64,000 nt of DNA from CBDIDH01 sp965277595 (GCA_965277595.1 CBDIDH010000002.1:3844001-3908000), one strand, 5' to 3'; shown: positions 34,390 to 43,875, counted from the stretch's first letter. Numbers and translations: made by a program. Notes: a model not told the origin generated them from the sequence alone.

Positions 34390-35286
34390 TCATACGAACG
34401 CCTCGCGATTCTCCGAGATAAATTCCTCGATGGTCGTCAACGGCCGCCCGATGATTCGAGTCCCGACGACGTCCGTCCCTTCGAGGAGTCTTTCTTGCTG
34501 GTCGAATTTCACCGCCGTGAAGTGGCTTCTGAACGCGGTGTTGCTTTCGAGGCCGAGTAGTTCGAGGAAGGTGGAAACATCCACTTGCTCGAATAGGATC
34601 TCCTTGTTCAGCACGCGACCGACGATCGCAGCGAGTTCCTTGTGGCTGTACTCGACGGGGCCGTGAAGCGGATAGGCCTTCCCGGCGTGCTCCTTGGGGT
34701 TCTCCAGGATGCCGACGACGACCCGTGCGATGTCGCTGGCCGGCATGGGGGCGAAACGGCTCTCCGCGTCGAAGGGGACGACGTAACGGCCTTGGCGGAT
34801 CAACGGTGCGATGTAGAGCAGCCACTCGGCGAAGAACGTGACTCTCAAGTGCGTCACGCTCAGACCCGACCAGCCGAACACCTGCTCGGAGAGCCAATGG
34901 TTCAGCGTCGCTTTACTCCTCGCATGGGAACGCGACTGCTTGTGGGACATGTTGACGACGTGTCCCAGGCCGTTTTCCTTCGCCGCCTGGGCAAAGAGTA
35001 CGGTCGCCTCGACCAGGCCGTCCGCGAGCGGGTACAGGAAGTACGCGCCGGAGATGCCTTCCAACGCCGCACGCATGTCGCCCAGCTTCAGCAAGTCGCC
35101 GAAGACGACCTCCGCGCCCAGGTTCTTGAGTCTCTCTGACCGCTCGTCTTCCCGGCGGGCCAGGGCCCTGACGGGATGTCCTTTCTCGAGCAACAGTTTG
35201 ACCGTCGGCCGGCCCGTGTCTCCCGTGGCGCCCGTGACCAGGATTGTTTTGGTCGACGGACCGGTAACGCTTGGAATTGCTTCCAT
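34390..35286 (-). CDS. NmrA-like NAD(P)-binding protein 1
   Basis: A 298-aa atypical short-chain dehydrogenase/NmrA family protein. The dinucleotide motif is TILVTGATGDTGRPTVKLL (GxxGxxG), followed by the RALARRED segment that typically favours NADP, and VVFGDLLKLGDM. The catalytic Tyr-Lys pair of classical SDRs is absent, so it is either a redox sensor or an oxidoreductase of quinone/NADPH type. It is a paralogue of the protein at 35750, with a YciI-like gene between them on the same strand; the three may be one unit for redox or aromatic metabolism. Confidence 0.8.
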   Translation of the reverse strand: MEAIPSVTGPSTKTILVTGATGDTGRPTVKLLLEKGHPVRALARREDERSERLKNLGAEVVFGDLLKLGDMRAALEGISGAYFLYPLADGLVEATVLFAQAAKENGLGHVVNMSHKQSRSHARSKATLNHWLSEQVFGWSGLSVTHLRVTFFAEWLLYIAPLIRQGRYVVPFDAESRFAPMPASDIARVVVGILENPKEHAGKAYPLHGPVEYSHKELAAIVGRVLNKEILFEQVDVSTFLELLGLESNTAFRSHFTAVKFDQQERLLEGTDVVGTRIIGRPLTTIEEFISENREAFV

Positions 35287-35425
35287 TGATTAACGCCCAA
35301 ACATTAAAAAAATGCTTGTGTGATGATCTGAAATTCCGAGTTCGCGGCACGGGCCGATGACGGGCCGACTAAGTGCAGCCCATCAGTCGGCCCGCTTTTG
35401 CCAGTGCAATCGCTCCTGAATGTCG

Positions 35426-35710
35426 CTATTTCATCAGCATGCCGAGCGGGAGCAGCGGGCCGATCGGCATCAGATCGAAGGTCAGCAGGTTGACTTCGCC
35501 CAGCGGCAGGGCCTTGAGGAGCCTGTCCGCCTCGTCGACCGAATCCACGTTCATCAGAAAGATGACGCCCTCTTCCTTGTCACGCAGCCAGAACTGCTCC
35601 ATCTTGCCGTCGAGATACAGCTGCAGCGTCGCCGGGACTTCCTTCGGCAGGTAACGCTGGCGTTGTTCCTGCGTAAGAGGCTTCAGCGTGCCGATCGCCA
35701 TCACTTTCAT
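35426..35710 (-). CDS. Muconolactone-isomerase/YciI-like dimeric alpha-beta barrel protein
   Basis: A 94-aa ferredoxin-like fold protein. Features: VMAIGTLKPLTQEQ, the mid-sequence LYLDGKMEQFWLRDKEEGVI, MNVDSVDEADRLLKALPLGE and the ending PIGPLLPLG that is common in this small family. Members are annotated as muconolactone isomerase-like or YciI-like, without a proven reaction. It sits between two NmrA-like genes. Confidence 0.7.
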   Translation of the reverse strand: MKVMAIGTLKPLTQEQRQRYLPKEVPATLQLYLDGKMEQFWLRDKEEGVIFLMNVDSVDEADRLLKALPLGEVNLLTFDLMPIGPLLPLGMLMK

Positions 35711-35749
35711 AGTGATCTCCGGTGGTAAGAGTCAGGTTCGCGAAAATAG

Positions 35750-36640
35750 CTACTTGACCTTCTTCGGGTTGAGTTGGTCCGCATGGGCGCGTGCAAATTC
35801 GCCGACGCTCATGGGTTTTTGTCCGGACAGCCTTTCGACGTTGTCGTTCATCCCTCCCATCACGCCGTGCTGGTATGCCTGCATGGCGCCATCAAGGTGC
35901 TGGACGATGTAGGCAGGGACCCCCATCGCTTCGATGGACTTGCAATAGTCTTCAATGGGGAGGTCCTCGAAGACGATCTTGCGGCCCAACGCCTCGCTCA
36001 ACTCCGCCGCCATCTGATCGTGGTCCATCTCGACCGGCCCGAAGAGCGGGTAGGTCTGGCCCGCATGCCCGCTCGGGTCTTGCAGGATCGCGGCGATGAC
36101 GCGTCCCTGGTCCTCCGCCCCGATCGGGGCGTGCTTACCCTTGCCGGCGGCTAGGCGGATGATCCCTCTCTCCACGAAGAGCGGGAGCTGCCACGGGTAG
36201 AGCAACCATTCGAGGAAATACGTCGGGCGGAGATGGGTGACCGCCAGGCCCGACCAGTTGAGGACCTGCTCGGCGATGAACGTGTCCTTGCAGGAATCGC
36301 TCCTGGAGTGGCGGTCGGCCGATCTCTGGGACAGATTGATGACTGCGGAGACGCCCGCTTCCTTGGCGGCCTGCGCGAAATTGACGCTCGCGTTGATGAG
36401 CCCGGGCGCGACGGGGTAGACCAGGTACGCCGCATCGACGCCTTCCATGGCCTGGCGAATGCTGTCGATGTTGAGGAGATCGCCCTCCACGACCTCTGCG
36501 CCCTGCTTCTCAATGGCCGTCGATCGATCGTCCTTGCGATGCACCATGGCGCGGACTTCGAGCCCACGCCCGATCGATTCCTTGGTTGCGGCACGGCCGG
36601 TGTCTCCGGTTGACCCAGTGATTAGGACTTTGCGACTCAT
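35750..36640 (-). CDS. NmrA-like NAD(P)-binding protein 2
   Basis: A 296-aa protein from the ATG at 36638-36640 (AAGGGGGC upstream; a longer in-frame start lacks one). The dinucleotide motif is KVLITGSTGDTGRAATKESI and the second strand reads VRAMVHRKDDRS. Overall it is ~40-50% similar by eye to the protein at 34390, with shared GLAVTHLRPTYFLEWLL and YPLFGPVEMDHDQMAAEL. Likely an NAD(P)-dependent oxidoreductase or redox sensor. Divergent from the ECF sigma gene at 36812, with a 171-bp intergenic region that should hold both promoters. Confidence 0.8.
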   Translation of the reverse strand: MSRKVLITGSTGDTGRAATKESIGRGLEVRAMVHRKDDRSTAIEKQGAEVVEGDLLNIDSIRQAMEGVDAAYLVYPVAPGLINASVNFAQAAKEAGVSAVINLSQRSADRHSRSDSCKDTFIAEQVLNWSGLAVTHLRPTYFLEWLLYPWQLPLFVERGIIRLAAGKGKHAPIGAEDQGRVIAAILQDPSGHAGQTYPLFGPVEMDHDQMAAELSEALGRKIVFEDLPIEDYCKSIEAMGVPAYIVQHLDGAMQAYQHGVMGGMNDNVERLSGQKPMSVGEFARAHADQLNPKKVK

Positions 36641-36811
36641 GAACGCCCCCTTCATCTTGCGTTGATCTGTACCCGTGCTTCGGCACTTCTCCAACTGTCA
36701 GGTCCTTGCCCCAGTAGGCGGTACGGGTGGTCAACTGTCGCGAGAAATCCTCGAGGAGGGGGAGATCTGGCGAGTGACTTACGACCCAAAGTCCACTAGA
36801 ATCAGGAAGTT

Positions 36812-37435
36812 ATGGAGCCGGAACGCACGACATCCGCGGTTCAGAAGTACCTCGACGAGCTGGCCGAGGCCCAGATCGGGCCGGACGCCGAGTTCGTGAT
36901 CTCGGCGCTACTCGGCCGTTCGGCCCGGAGACTGGAACGTCTCTGCGCCACGCTCCTCTACCGAAGCTATCCACGGCTGACCCAGCCCCCGCTCGGGTTG
37001 GAAGCCGAGGAAATGCTCCAGGTTGTGGTCGAGCGGTTGCTCCGCGCTTTGCGCCAGACCCGACCCTCGACCGTCCGCGGATTCTTCGCGCTGGCCAGCC
37101 AGCACATGCGTTGGGAACTCAATGACCTGGCCCGCCGCCTAGACGACCAGGGAGGTCGTGTCGACGTCCAGAAGATCGACATTGCCGCCCCGCCCGGCAG
37201 CGACTCGGGATTGCCCCCCGCGGCTCGGCGGATGCTCGACGCCATTGAGGCCCTACCGGACGGCGAACGGGAGGTGCTGGACCTCGTGCGAATCCACGGC
37301 ATGACCCATGCGGAAGCGGCGGAATTGCTCGGGATCTCGATCAAGACGGTCCAGCGCCGGTTGCAGCGGTCCCTACTTTTACTGGCGGCGGAACTGAGCG
37401 ACTTGAAACCTGGTTTTCCCGACGACGAGAGCTAG
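36812..37435 (+). CDS. ECF-type RNA polymerase sigma factor
   Basis: A 207-aa sigma-70 family ECF factor. Region 2 is at ~residues 35-100 (LLYRSYPRLTQPPLG ... GFFALASQHMRWELNDLARR), where the WELND/ARR motif is typical of the planctomycete ECF subgroup. Region 4 is at ~150-200 (LPDGEREVLDLVRIHGMTHA ... LLGISIKTVQRRL). It is followed 36 bp later by a Ser/Thr kinase gene, the usual planctomycete pairing in which the kinase is thought to control the sigma factor. Confidence 0.9.
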   Translation: MEPERTTSAVQKYLDELAEAQIGPDAEFVISALLGRSARRLERLCATLLYRSYPRLTQPPLGLEAEEMLQVVVERLLRALRQTRPSTVRGFFALASQHMRWELNDLARRLDDQGGRVDVQKIDIAAPPGSDSGLPPAARRMLDAIEALPDGEREVLDLVRIHGMTHAEAAELLGISIKTVQRRLQRSLLLLAAELSDLKPGFPDDES

Positions 37436-37471
37436 CCTGTCGATCGCCGAGAGAGGTGAGGAAACCGGGAA

Positions 37472-40400
37472 ATGCCGATCAATTCGCTTGTGCTGGAACT
37501 CCTGGAGCAGGTGATCGAGTCCGGGCGTTCGGCCGAGGAGGTCTGCAAGGATCGGCCCGAATTGCTGGGAGAAGTCCGCGCGTGTCTGCGACAGATCTCC
37601 TCGGTCCGTGACGAACTGGACGCACTTTTCCCGGAGGATCACGAAAACGCTCCGCGATCGGGTTCGTCCGCGAGGCCGGAGATCCCCGGTTACAGCATGT
37701 TCGACGTCATCGGGCGGGGCGGCATGGGCGTCGTCTACAAGGCCCGACACCTGCGACTCAACCGTCCGGTCGCCGTGAAGATGATGCTTAACGGCGTTTT
37801 CGCCGGTGCGCCGGAACTGGCGAGATTTCAACACGAGGCTGAAGCCCTCGCGGCTTTGCAGCATCCGAACATCGTCCAGATTCACGACGTGGGACAGTCC
37901 GATGGACTGCCCTACTTCACGATGGAGTTCGTCGACGGCGGCAACCTCGCCCAGAAACTGGGCGGAGTCCCGCAGCCTTCCCGAGATGCGGCAGCCCTCA
38001 TGATCCTCCTGGCGGACGCCGTCGAGGCGGCCCACCGAAGCGGAATCGTACACCGGGATCTCAAGCCTTCCAACATCCTGCTGACGACCAATGGTGCTCC
38101 CAAGATCACCGATTTCGGCCTGGCCAGGCGCTTCGAGGCGGGAGCCCGCCTGAGCATGACCGGCACGCGAATCGGCACGCCAGGATACATGGCCCCCGAG
38201 CAGGTCGCCGGGCTGGCGAGGGTGTCGGGGCCTGCCACGGACGTCTACGCCCTGGGTGCCATCCTCTATGAGATGCTCACAGGCCGGCCACCGTTCCTCG
38301 CCGAGACGGTCGCCGAGACCGAGAGACAGGTTTTCGCCGAGCAGCCAGCCCCACCCTCCAGGCTGAATGCTCAGGTACCTCGCGATCTGGAAACCATCTG
38401 CCTAAAATGCCTCCAGAAAGACCCGAGTAGGCGGTATCCATCGGCTGCCGAATTGGGAGTGGATCTCGGCCGGTTCTCTCGCGGAGAGACAATCAAGGCC
38501 CGTCCGGTGGGCTCAATCGAGCGGGCCGCCAAATGGACGCGACGACACCCGGCGCGGACGATGACCGTGTTCGGGGGCCTGGCACTCGCGGCCGCCATGA
38601 TCGGCGTCGGTTGGTGGATCATCTCCGCGCGATCGCTGGTCAGGCACGCGTTCGAGGACGACCTGCTGGTCGCGAAGAAGGCCTTCCAGCGGTCGGCTTG
38701 GAGTGAGGCGCGATCCGCACTGGAACGAGCCCGCGGTCGGCTTGGCCCGGGCGAGCATGGCGAGCTAAGCCGCAGGCTGGATCAGGCCGACCGAGATCAG
38801 AAAATGGTCGAGAGGCTGGCCGCGATCCGGCTGAAGCGCATGACTCATTACAAAGACGGCGCAACCCGCCGGGCGGTTGCGTACGAGGAGGCGTTTCGCG
38901 ACGCCCGGCTGCTCGACGTCGAGGAAGATTCCCGGGTCGCGGCCGATCGTCTCGGGAAATCGGACATCAAGAACGCGCTCATGATCGCGCTCGACGACTG
39001 GGGCATTTGCGCGATTTACATCTCCGAAGCCCGGCTGGAAGAATGGTCGCTCGATAAGGTCTGGTCGCGTGAAGCCCGCCGCAAGCGAGAAGCCTGGTTG
39101 CTCGACGTGGCGACGAGGGCCGACCCCGATCCTCGCGGTTGGCGCAATCGCCTCCGCGACTCGTTGGTGCGAAGGGACAAGGTTAAACTTGCCGACCTGG
39201 CCGACTCGGCGACGATCGCCGACACGCCGGTCAACCTCCTCGTCTCGCTCGGCGAGTTGTTGCAGAGAGCGGGCGGCGACGCGACCCCGTTCCTCCTCGC
39301 GGTGCAGCGTCAGCACCCGGAGGATCTCTGGGTGAATTATTTCCTGGGTTATCACGCCCTGATTCGAGACGACCGACCGGAGATCCTTCGCAATTACCAG
39401 GCGGCCCTGGCCGCTCGACCGGATTCCACGTTCCTCATTCACGGCCTCGGCGAGGCGTTCCATCGGGTCGGTCGGTTGTCCGAGTCGATCGCTTATTACG
39501 AGAGGGGCGTGGAACTCGACCCCGATGATGTGGTCTTACGGCTGAATCTCGGCAATCGCCTGATCGATGTCGGCCGATTCGTCGATGCCGTCAAACAATT
39601 CGAGAGAGGGCTCGCTCTGGCTCAAGACGCCCCGTATCGTTCAGAACTTCGAAAGGGATTACGGAATTGCCGCATCCTGTCCGGCGAGATTGAAGCGGCC
39701 CTCGCAATCTGGCGAGAATCGATGGAAGTGAAGCCGCCCGATCCCGAAGACTGGGACGGATACGCCGAGTTCTGCCTCTATCTCGGCCGACTAGACGAGT
39801 ATCTCACCACGTGTCGCGGCCTGATCGAGCATTTTGGAGCGACGGAAGACCCCCGCGTCGCCGAGAAGATTTCGCGAGCCTGTCTCCTGTTCCCCTCATC
39901 CGAGGATGTGCTACGAAAGGCAACGGAGCTGATCGATCTGGCCTTGGCCGACCAGCAGAAGCATCCGGATTGGGCTGGCCCCTACTTCATGGTCGCCAAG
40001 GGGCTGGCGGAATATCGCCACGGCAGGCTGGAGAGCGCGATCTCGATCATGGATGGCCCGGCAAGTTCGGCGCTACAGCCCGTTCCACGTCTCGTCTCGG
40101 CGATGTCCCTCCATCGACTCGGCCGAAAGGAGGATGCACTGAAGGCATTCGCGGCGGCGATCCGTTCGCGCGATTGGGAGAAGTCTCAAGCGATCAACCG
40201 CGAGTGGTGGATCTACCACATACTCCGCCGCGAAGCCGAGGCGATGATACTGCCGAACCTCCCGACATTCCTGAAGGGGGAGTATCGTGCACAGACCAAG
40301 GAGGAAAGACTCTGTCTCCTTGAGATATGCCAATCCGAGAAGCGGTACAGTGCTTCTGCCGAACTCTACTCGGAACTCTTTTCGGCCGACCCGCGATTCG

Positions 40401-40753
40401 CCGACGACCTGAATGCCAAGTCCCGTTACAACGCCGCCTGCTCGGCCGCGATGGCCGGCGCGGGACGCGGACGGGATGCCGATGCCCTCGACGAATCGGG
40501 GCGGTTGCGTTGGCGAAAACAGGCACGTGATTGGTTGCGGGCCGATCTGGCCCTGGCGAGGAAACTCGCGGACTCCAAGGTCGCCGGCGTGAGTGGATTC
40601 CTGAACGTCACCCTACACAATTGGCTAAACGCCCCTGATCTCGCGGGGTTGCGAACCCTCGATGCATGCAAAGGGCTTCTCCCCTCGGAGCAGAAAGACT
40701 TCCAAACCCTCTGTGAAGACCTGCGAATCCTGATCGTTACGGCGGAAAACTAA
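37472..40753 (+). CDS. Hanks-type Ser/Thr protein kinase with TPR repeats
   Basis: A 1093-aa protein. After a ~65-residue N-terminal helical domain comes a complete kinase domain: the G-loop IGRGGMGVVYKARH, the catalytic Lys in VAVKMML, the loop IVHRDLKPSNILL and the Mg-binding ITDFGLARR. One transmembrane helix follows (~residue 365, TVFGGLALAAAMIGVGWWI). The outer part has TPR-like repeats (HGLGEAFHRVGRLSESIAYY and LRLNLGNRLIDVGRFVDAV) and further helical repeats to the end. It probably senses an external or envelope signal and phosphorylates the ECF factor encoded just upstream or its partners. Confidence 0.9.
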   Translation: MPINSLVLELLEQVIESGRSAEEVCKDRPELLGEVRACLRQISSVRDELDALFPEDHENAPRSGSSARPEIPGYSMFDVIGRGGMGVVYKARHLRLNRPVAVKMMLNGVFAGAPELARFQHEAEALAALQHPNIVQIHDVGQSDGLPYFTMEFVDGGNLAQKLGGVPQPSRDAAALMILLADAVEAAHRSGIVHRDLKPSNILLTTNGAPKITDFGLARRFEAGARLSMTGTRIGTPGYMAPEQVAGLARVSGPATDVYALGAILYEMLTGRPPFLAETVAETERQVFAEQPAPPSRLNAQVPRDLETICLKCLQKDPSRRYPSAAELGVDLGRFSRGETIKARPVGSIERAAKWTRRHPARTMTVFGGLALAAAMIGVGWWIISARSLVRHAFEDDLLVAKKAFQRSAWSEARSALERARGRLGPGEHGELSRRLDQADRDQKMVERLAAIRLKRMTHYKDGATRRAVAYEEAFRDARLLDVEEDSRVAADRLGKSDIKNALMIALDDWGICAIYISEARLEEWSLDKVWSREARRKREAWLLDVATRADPDPRGWRNRLRDSLVRRDKVKLADLADSATIADTPVNLLVSLGELLQRAGGDATPFLLAVQRQHPEDLWVNYFLGYHALIRDDRPEILRNYQAALAARPDSTFLIHGLGEAFHRVGRLSESIAYYERGVELDPDDVVLRLNLGNRLIDVGRFVDAVKQFERGLALAQDAPYRSELRKGLRNCRILSGEIEAALAIWRESMEVKPPDPEDWDGYAEFCLYLGRLDEYLTTCRGLIEHFGATEDPRVAEKISRACLLFPSSEDVLRKATELIDLALADQQKHPDWAGPYFMVAKGLAEYRHGRLESAISIMDGPASSALQPVPRLVSAMSLHRLGRKEDALKAFAAAIRSRDWEKSQAINREWWIYHILRREAEAMILPNLPTFLKGEYRAQTKEERLCLLEICQSEKRYSASAELYSELFSADPRFADDLNAKSRYNAACSAAMAGAGRGRDADALDESGRLRWRKQARDWLRADLALARKLADSKVAGVSGFLNVTLHNWLNAPDLAGLRTLDACKGLLPSEQKDFQTLCEDLRILIVTAEN

Positions 40754-41349
40754 TATGCCTGGACGACATCGCAAAGTTCGGCGCGACCGGTGAGTTTGAC
40801 TTGAAAATGGACGGTCCGGTTGAGTCGTGACCATTCGGCTCTTAATTCATCCAACTTGCGAGCTTCGGTCCGGCACATCGCTTTCACTTTTGCCTCACCC
40901 CTATCGCTGCCGGATCAGATCGAATCGTATTACTACCCTCGTCGCTTCTGAACGGATGTCACCTTCAGCTCGTGAACCTCTACAAAATTTGAAATCAAAC
41001 AATGGTCCAAGAAAAACTGGGGGCGGGGGGCCCGGACTGATGAGCCCGGCTTCGTCCGCGTGTCCCTTTCCTGTCAGGACGTTGGGGCGGGGTGTTGTCG
41101 TCGCGCTGTCGTCGGCGGTCGCGGGCGCCCGGCCGTGGCGGGGTCGACAGCGGATCAGAAGTCCAGGGTATACCGGCGAGAACGACCGGACGAGGGGATG
41201 CAGAGGGACCCGTCGTTTCGCCGGGTGGGGGAGTCGCGACCGCGGCAGATCGCCGGGGCACTTGAGGACGAAAAGGGCCCTGGTCGGTCAGCCAACCTCC
41301 GGCGATCCTGCCGCCAGTTCCCTTCTTCGGAAAATCGACCGGTTTTCGT
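40754..41349. other. No gene seen
   Basis: About 600 bp after the kinase gene. No convincing coding frame. It contains a diverged ACGACCGGACGAG repeat near 41181 and leads into copy 2 of the duplicated module. Confidence 0.4.
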
Positions 41350-41940
41350 GGCCGCCGGCATAGATAGCGGTGATGGGATACATGACCTTCTCGGAATTCC
41401 TTGAGCAGCGTGACGAGGGGGCCCGATCCGCCCCGGGCAGCCCGCCCGAAATCGATGGCGGGGCAGCGACGCCCGGAGAGCCAACTCCGGGAAGAGATGC
41501 CGCCTTCCCGGGTGCGGGCGATATGCAGGTTACCCGGCAGGGACACATGTCTGAGGGGTCGTTGTTCCGGGGCGTGTTCAAGGCGGTCAACCCGTCCCGC
41601 CCCGCCAGCCCGACCAACTCGCGACTCCTGGCGTCGCCCTTCCGCAAAAAGCTCAAGAGCCAGGTCATCGGGCGGTGACCTTTGTCCCGGCGGTCTACCA
41701 GCGAACTCCTTCCGACAGTTCGCGACCGGGGGATCGTATCCGAGGTTAGTCACCGCCTAACCGCACCGGTCTCCGCTGACGACCAGTAACTCCTCCATGA
41801 ACCTCCGCTGGTCCGGCATCGATCGTCTCCGTTGACGAGGTGGTGAAGATAACGTCGCCTCCCGGGATCGTTCTCCTGCGAACCCGCCAACTGTCCCCCT
41901 ATAAAGGGATGGTTGTACTCTCCCCCCCTATATCCTTACA
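41350..41940 (+). repeat. Duplicated module, copy 2
   Basis: Intact counterpart of 28673-29250. Order: gccgccgg-atag leader, short ORF (41373-41678), hairpin GGTTAG-N7-CTAACC (41744-41762), then the 23-bp box at 41892-41914 that is identical in copy 1. Identity between the copies is patchy, highest in the leader, the ORF start, the hairpin and the box, which suggests that these parts are selected. Confidence 0.6.
41373..41678 (+). CDS. Short unknown protein of the duplicated module
   Basis: A 101-aa protein from the ATG at 41373 that corresponds to the ATG of the copy at 28698. N-terminus MGYMTFSEFLEQR, a Gly/Pro-rich middle, and a conserved-looking C-terminus (AVNPSRPASPTNSRLLASPF, then RKKLKSQVIG). 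Conservation of both ends in a second, decayed copy argues that it is a real gene. No domain or signal peptide. Function unknown. Confidence 0.5.
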   Translation: MGYMTFSEFLEQRDEGARSAPGSPPEIDGGAATPGEPTPGRDAAFPGAGDMQVTRQGHMSEGSLFRGVFKAVNPSRPASPTNSRLLASPFRKKLKSQVIGR

Positions 41941-42054
41941 CCCGCCTCGAGCGGCTCCCGAAGGCAACCTTCACGCCGGCTGAGGTATGTCTCCCACCGG
42001 TGCCGCAATCTGCCCGCAACGAGCCCCCCGGGTTCCGTGCCGGTCGGGAAGACC

Positions 42055-42456
42055 TCAGTTGGGGAAAACGTTCACCTTCGGCGATCCCGCCTCGATCTCC
42101 TGCCGGGCGACATCCTTCTGGAACCACTGGATCGGGTTCTCCCAGACCCCCCGGAGGAGTCTGTTGAGGGAGTCGACGTCCTCCGACTGCAAGAGGAACG
42201 CCCAGGAATAGCCGCCTGGGCACGTCGCGAACCCGAGCTCCTTGATCCCGCGGTCGGCGATGAACCTCCGCACGGCGGCGACCTCGTCCTTCGCCCTGGG
42301 GTTCCTGGCGAGCCCGTCGTTGCCGAACACGACGGTGACGCCCGCGTGGTCCCACCGCATCGCCCCGCGGCGGGCGGCGAACATTTTCCCGCCGCTGACA
42401 TACCCGACGGCCCGTCTCGCCTCGGAGGCCCAGTCGAACGCTTCCTTCCCGCTCAT
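42055..42456 (-). CDS. Unknown protein of 133 aa
   Basis: A soluble alpha/beta protein with many aromatic residues (GVTVVFGNDGLARNPRAKDE ... GYSWAFLLQSEDVDSLNRLL). No ribosome site is obvious. It lies directly after copy 2 of the duplicated module on the opposite strand. A decayed gene lies at the equivalent place after copy 1, but a relation between the two could not be shown. Function unknown. Confidence 0.5.
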   Translation of the reverse strand: MSGKEAFDWASEARRAVGYVSGGKMFAARRGAMRWDHAGVTVVFGNDGLARNPRAKDEVAAVRRFIADRGIKELGFATCPGGYSWAFLLQSEDVDSLNRLLRGVWENPIQWFQKDVARQEIEAGSPKVNVFPN

Positions 42457-42590
42457 GGTTCGTTCCCCCGATTCGTGACTACCCGAAGTTGGATTCCCCT
42501 CGACGCGTCGGGATGCGAGCGTCCCCTCGATCCGGGACGCTCCGCCGCATGTCGGCTCGGCGGGATGACGCGTCCGGGCGGGTCGTCATT

Positions 42591-43060
42591 CTACCCGTTC
42601 GCCGCCATGACCTCGCGGGCCTTCGCCAGGTCTCGCTCGGCGTGGACCTGGGTGGTGTCCGCCTTTTCGTGCCCCAGGACGACCTGCGCCGCCTCGAGCC
42701 GGTACGCCGAGCGGATCAAGGTCGCGGCGGTTTGCCGCAACTGCAACGGCGTCCACCGCGACACCCCCGCCTTCTCGCAGGCCCGAGGGACCGCCTGCCA
42801 GTAGCTCACGCGGGCGCACCGCTCCCCCGCCGCCACACGCGGGCTCTCCTTCCGCCCCTTCGCCAGCTCCGAGGGCGTTATGGGCAACTTCCGCTCCGGA
42901 TGGCGACGGACCCATCGCTCCTCGGCCGCCTCGGCGGGGCTGAACAGGTACGCCTCCGCATCCTCTTTCAGCCATGACCTGAGGACGTCCTGGGTCCGGG
43001 GACCCAGGAAGATCCCTCGATCCTTGCCGTGGTGCTCCGTCTTGTTTTGTGCCCCTCCAA
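42591..43060 (-). pseudogene. C-terminal fragment of a tyrosine recombinase with lost catalytic residues
   Basis: About 155 codons of the catalytic half of a second integrase: KTEHHGKDRGIFLGPRTQDV, the box around WTPLQLRQTAAT and VVLGHEKADTTQVHAERDLA. The usual LRHTAAT has Gln for His. The nucleophile Tyr (normally QVYAERD) is His. The N-terminal half is missing. It cannot be active. It lies ~0.8 kb inside the right attachment site and may be the relic of an earlier element. Confidence 0.75.
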
Positions 43061-43657
43061 ACTTTCGGCAATCATCGTCGCGAGGTGGGGCGTCCTGTCC
43101 CGCCCAGAGGTTCAGCGCGACGCCCGATCCCTGGACCTTCCTCCCCCCGACCCCACATCTCGAGCAGACCCGGCAGGAAAGCGTCGGGGGCGGCAAGTGA
43201 GTCGCCCCGACAGCCGGCCATCTCGATCCGCCCAGGTCCGCCCGGCGATCGTTCGACTCGGCGTGAATCCTAATCCAGGTCGTCCGTCCGGTGCGGTTTC
43301 TGGCAACAAGGACATCGCCTCGCCCCGACATCCCCGGAGAGGAAATTGAGGGCGAGCAGCGAGCCGAGGATCAGGGATGGATCATCGTTAAAGCCGATCC
43401 TCGAACCGTCTGGGGGTAGAGGCGAGATCGCAATCGCAGCAACGACCACGCGGCATTTTGGGAAATAGGGAAATCATCCCGTTCTCCCTGACGACCGGTT
43501 CCATCCTGCCCCGACACCATGGATGATGCAATGGATCCTCTTCCTTGCGGCGTCCGTCATCATCTTCAGATGGTCCTGACGTCCCGAGAAACCAGAGTCC
43601 TCAACGGTCTTTACGATCTTCTTCGATACATTGTCACTCAATCATTATTCGAGGAAA

Positions 43658-43677
43658 TGTTGCGCGATCTGTTGCGC
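43658..43677 (+). promoter_or_regulatory. Paired TGTTGCGC sites, candidate integrase arm sites (right)
   Basis: TGTTGCGC at 43658-43665 and at 43670-43677, 12 bp apart. Same sequence, spacing and strand as the pair at 6427-6446 beside the integrase. Distance to the attachment core is ~155 bp here and ~139 bp at the left end. Confidence 0.55.
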
Positions 43678-43831
43678 TTTTCTACCACGACTCGCTCCGG
43701 CTCGCTACTGCTTGCTCCGGCTGGCTGCACATCGGGATTTGCCCCAAGTCGTTCCTCCGCAGAGGCAATACTCGAAGTCCCATGCTCGGTCATGGATTTA
43801 CGACAACCGGTCTACGTGTCCAAGAATCTTT

Positions 43832-43875
43832 CTCTTAATCAGCGGGTTGTAGGTTCGAGTCCTACGGGGGGCACT
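43832..43875 (+). repeat. Attachment-site direct repeat, right copy (tRNA-Lys(CTT) 3' half)
   Basis: Identical over 44 bp to 6245-6288. Here the sequence left of the anticodon loop (AATCTTT) does not pair with the 3' anticodon-stem strand, so only the tRNA 3' half from the loop onward is present. This marks the right end of the 37.6-kb element. Confidence 0.85.
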
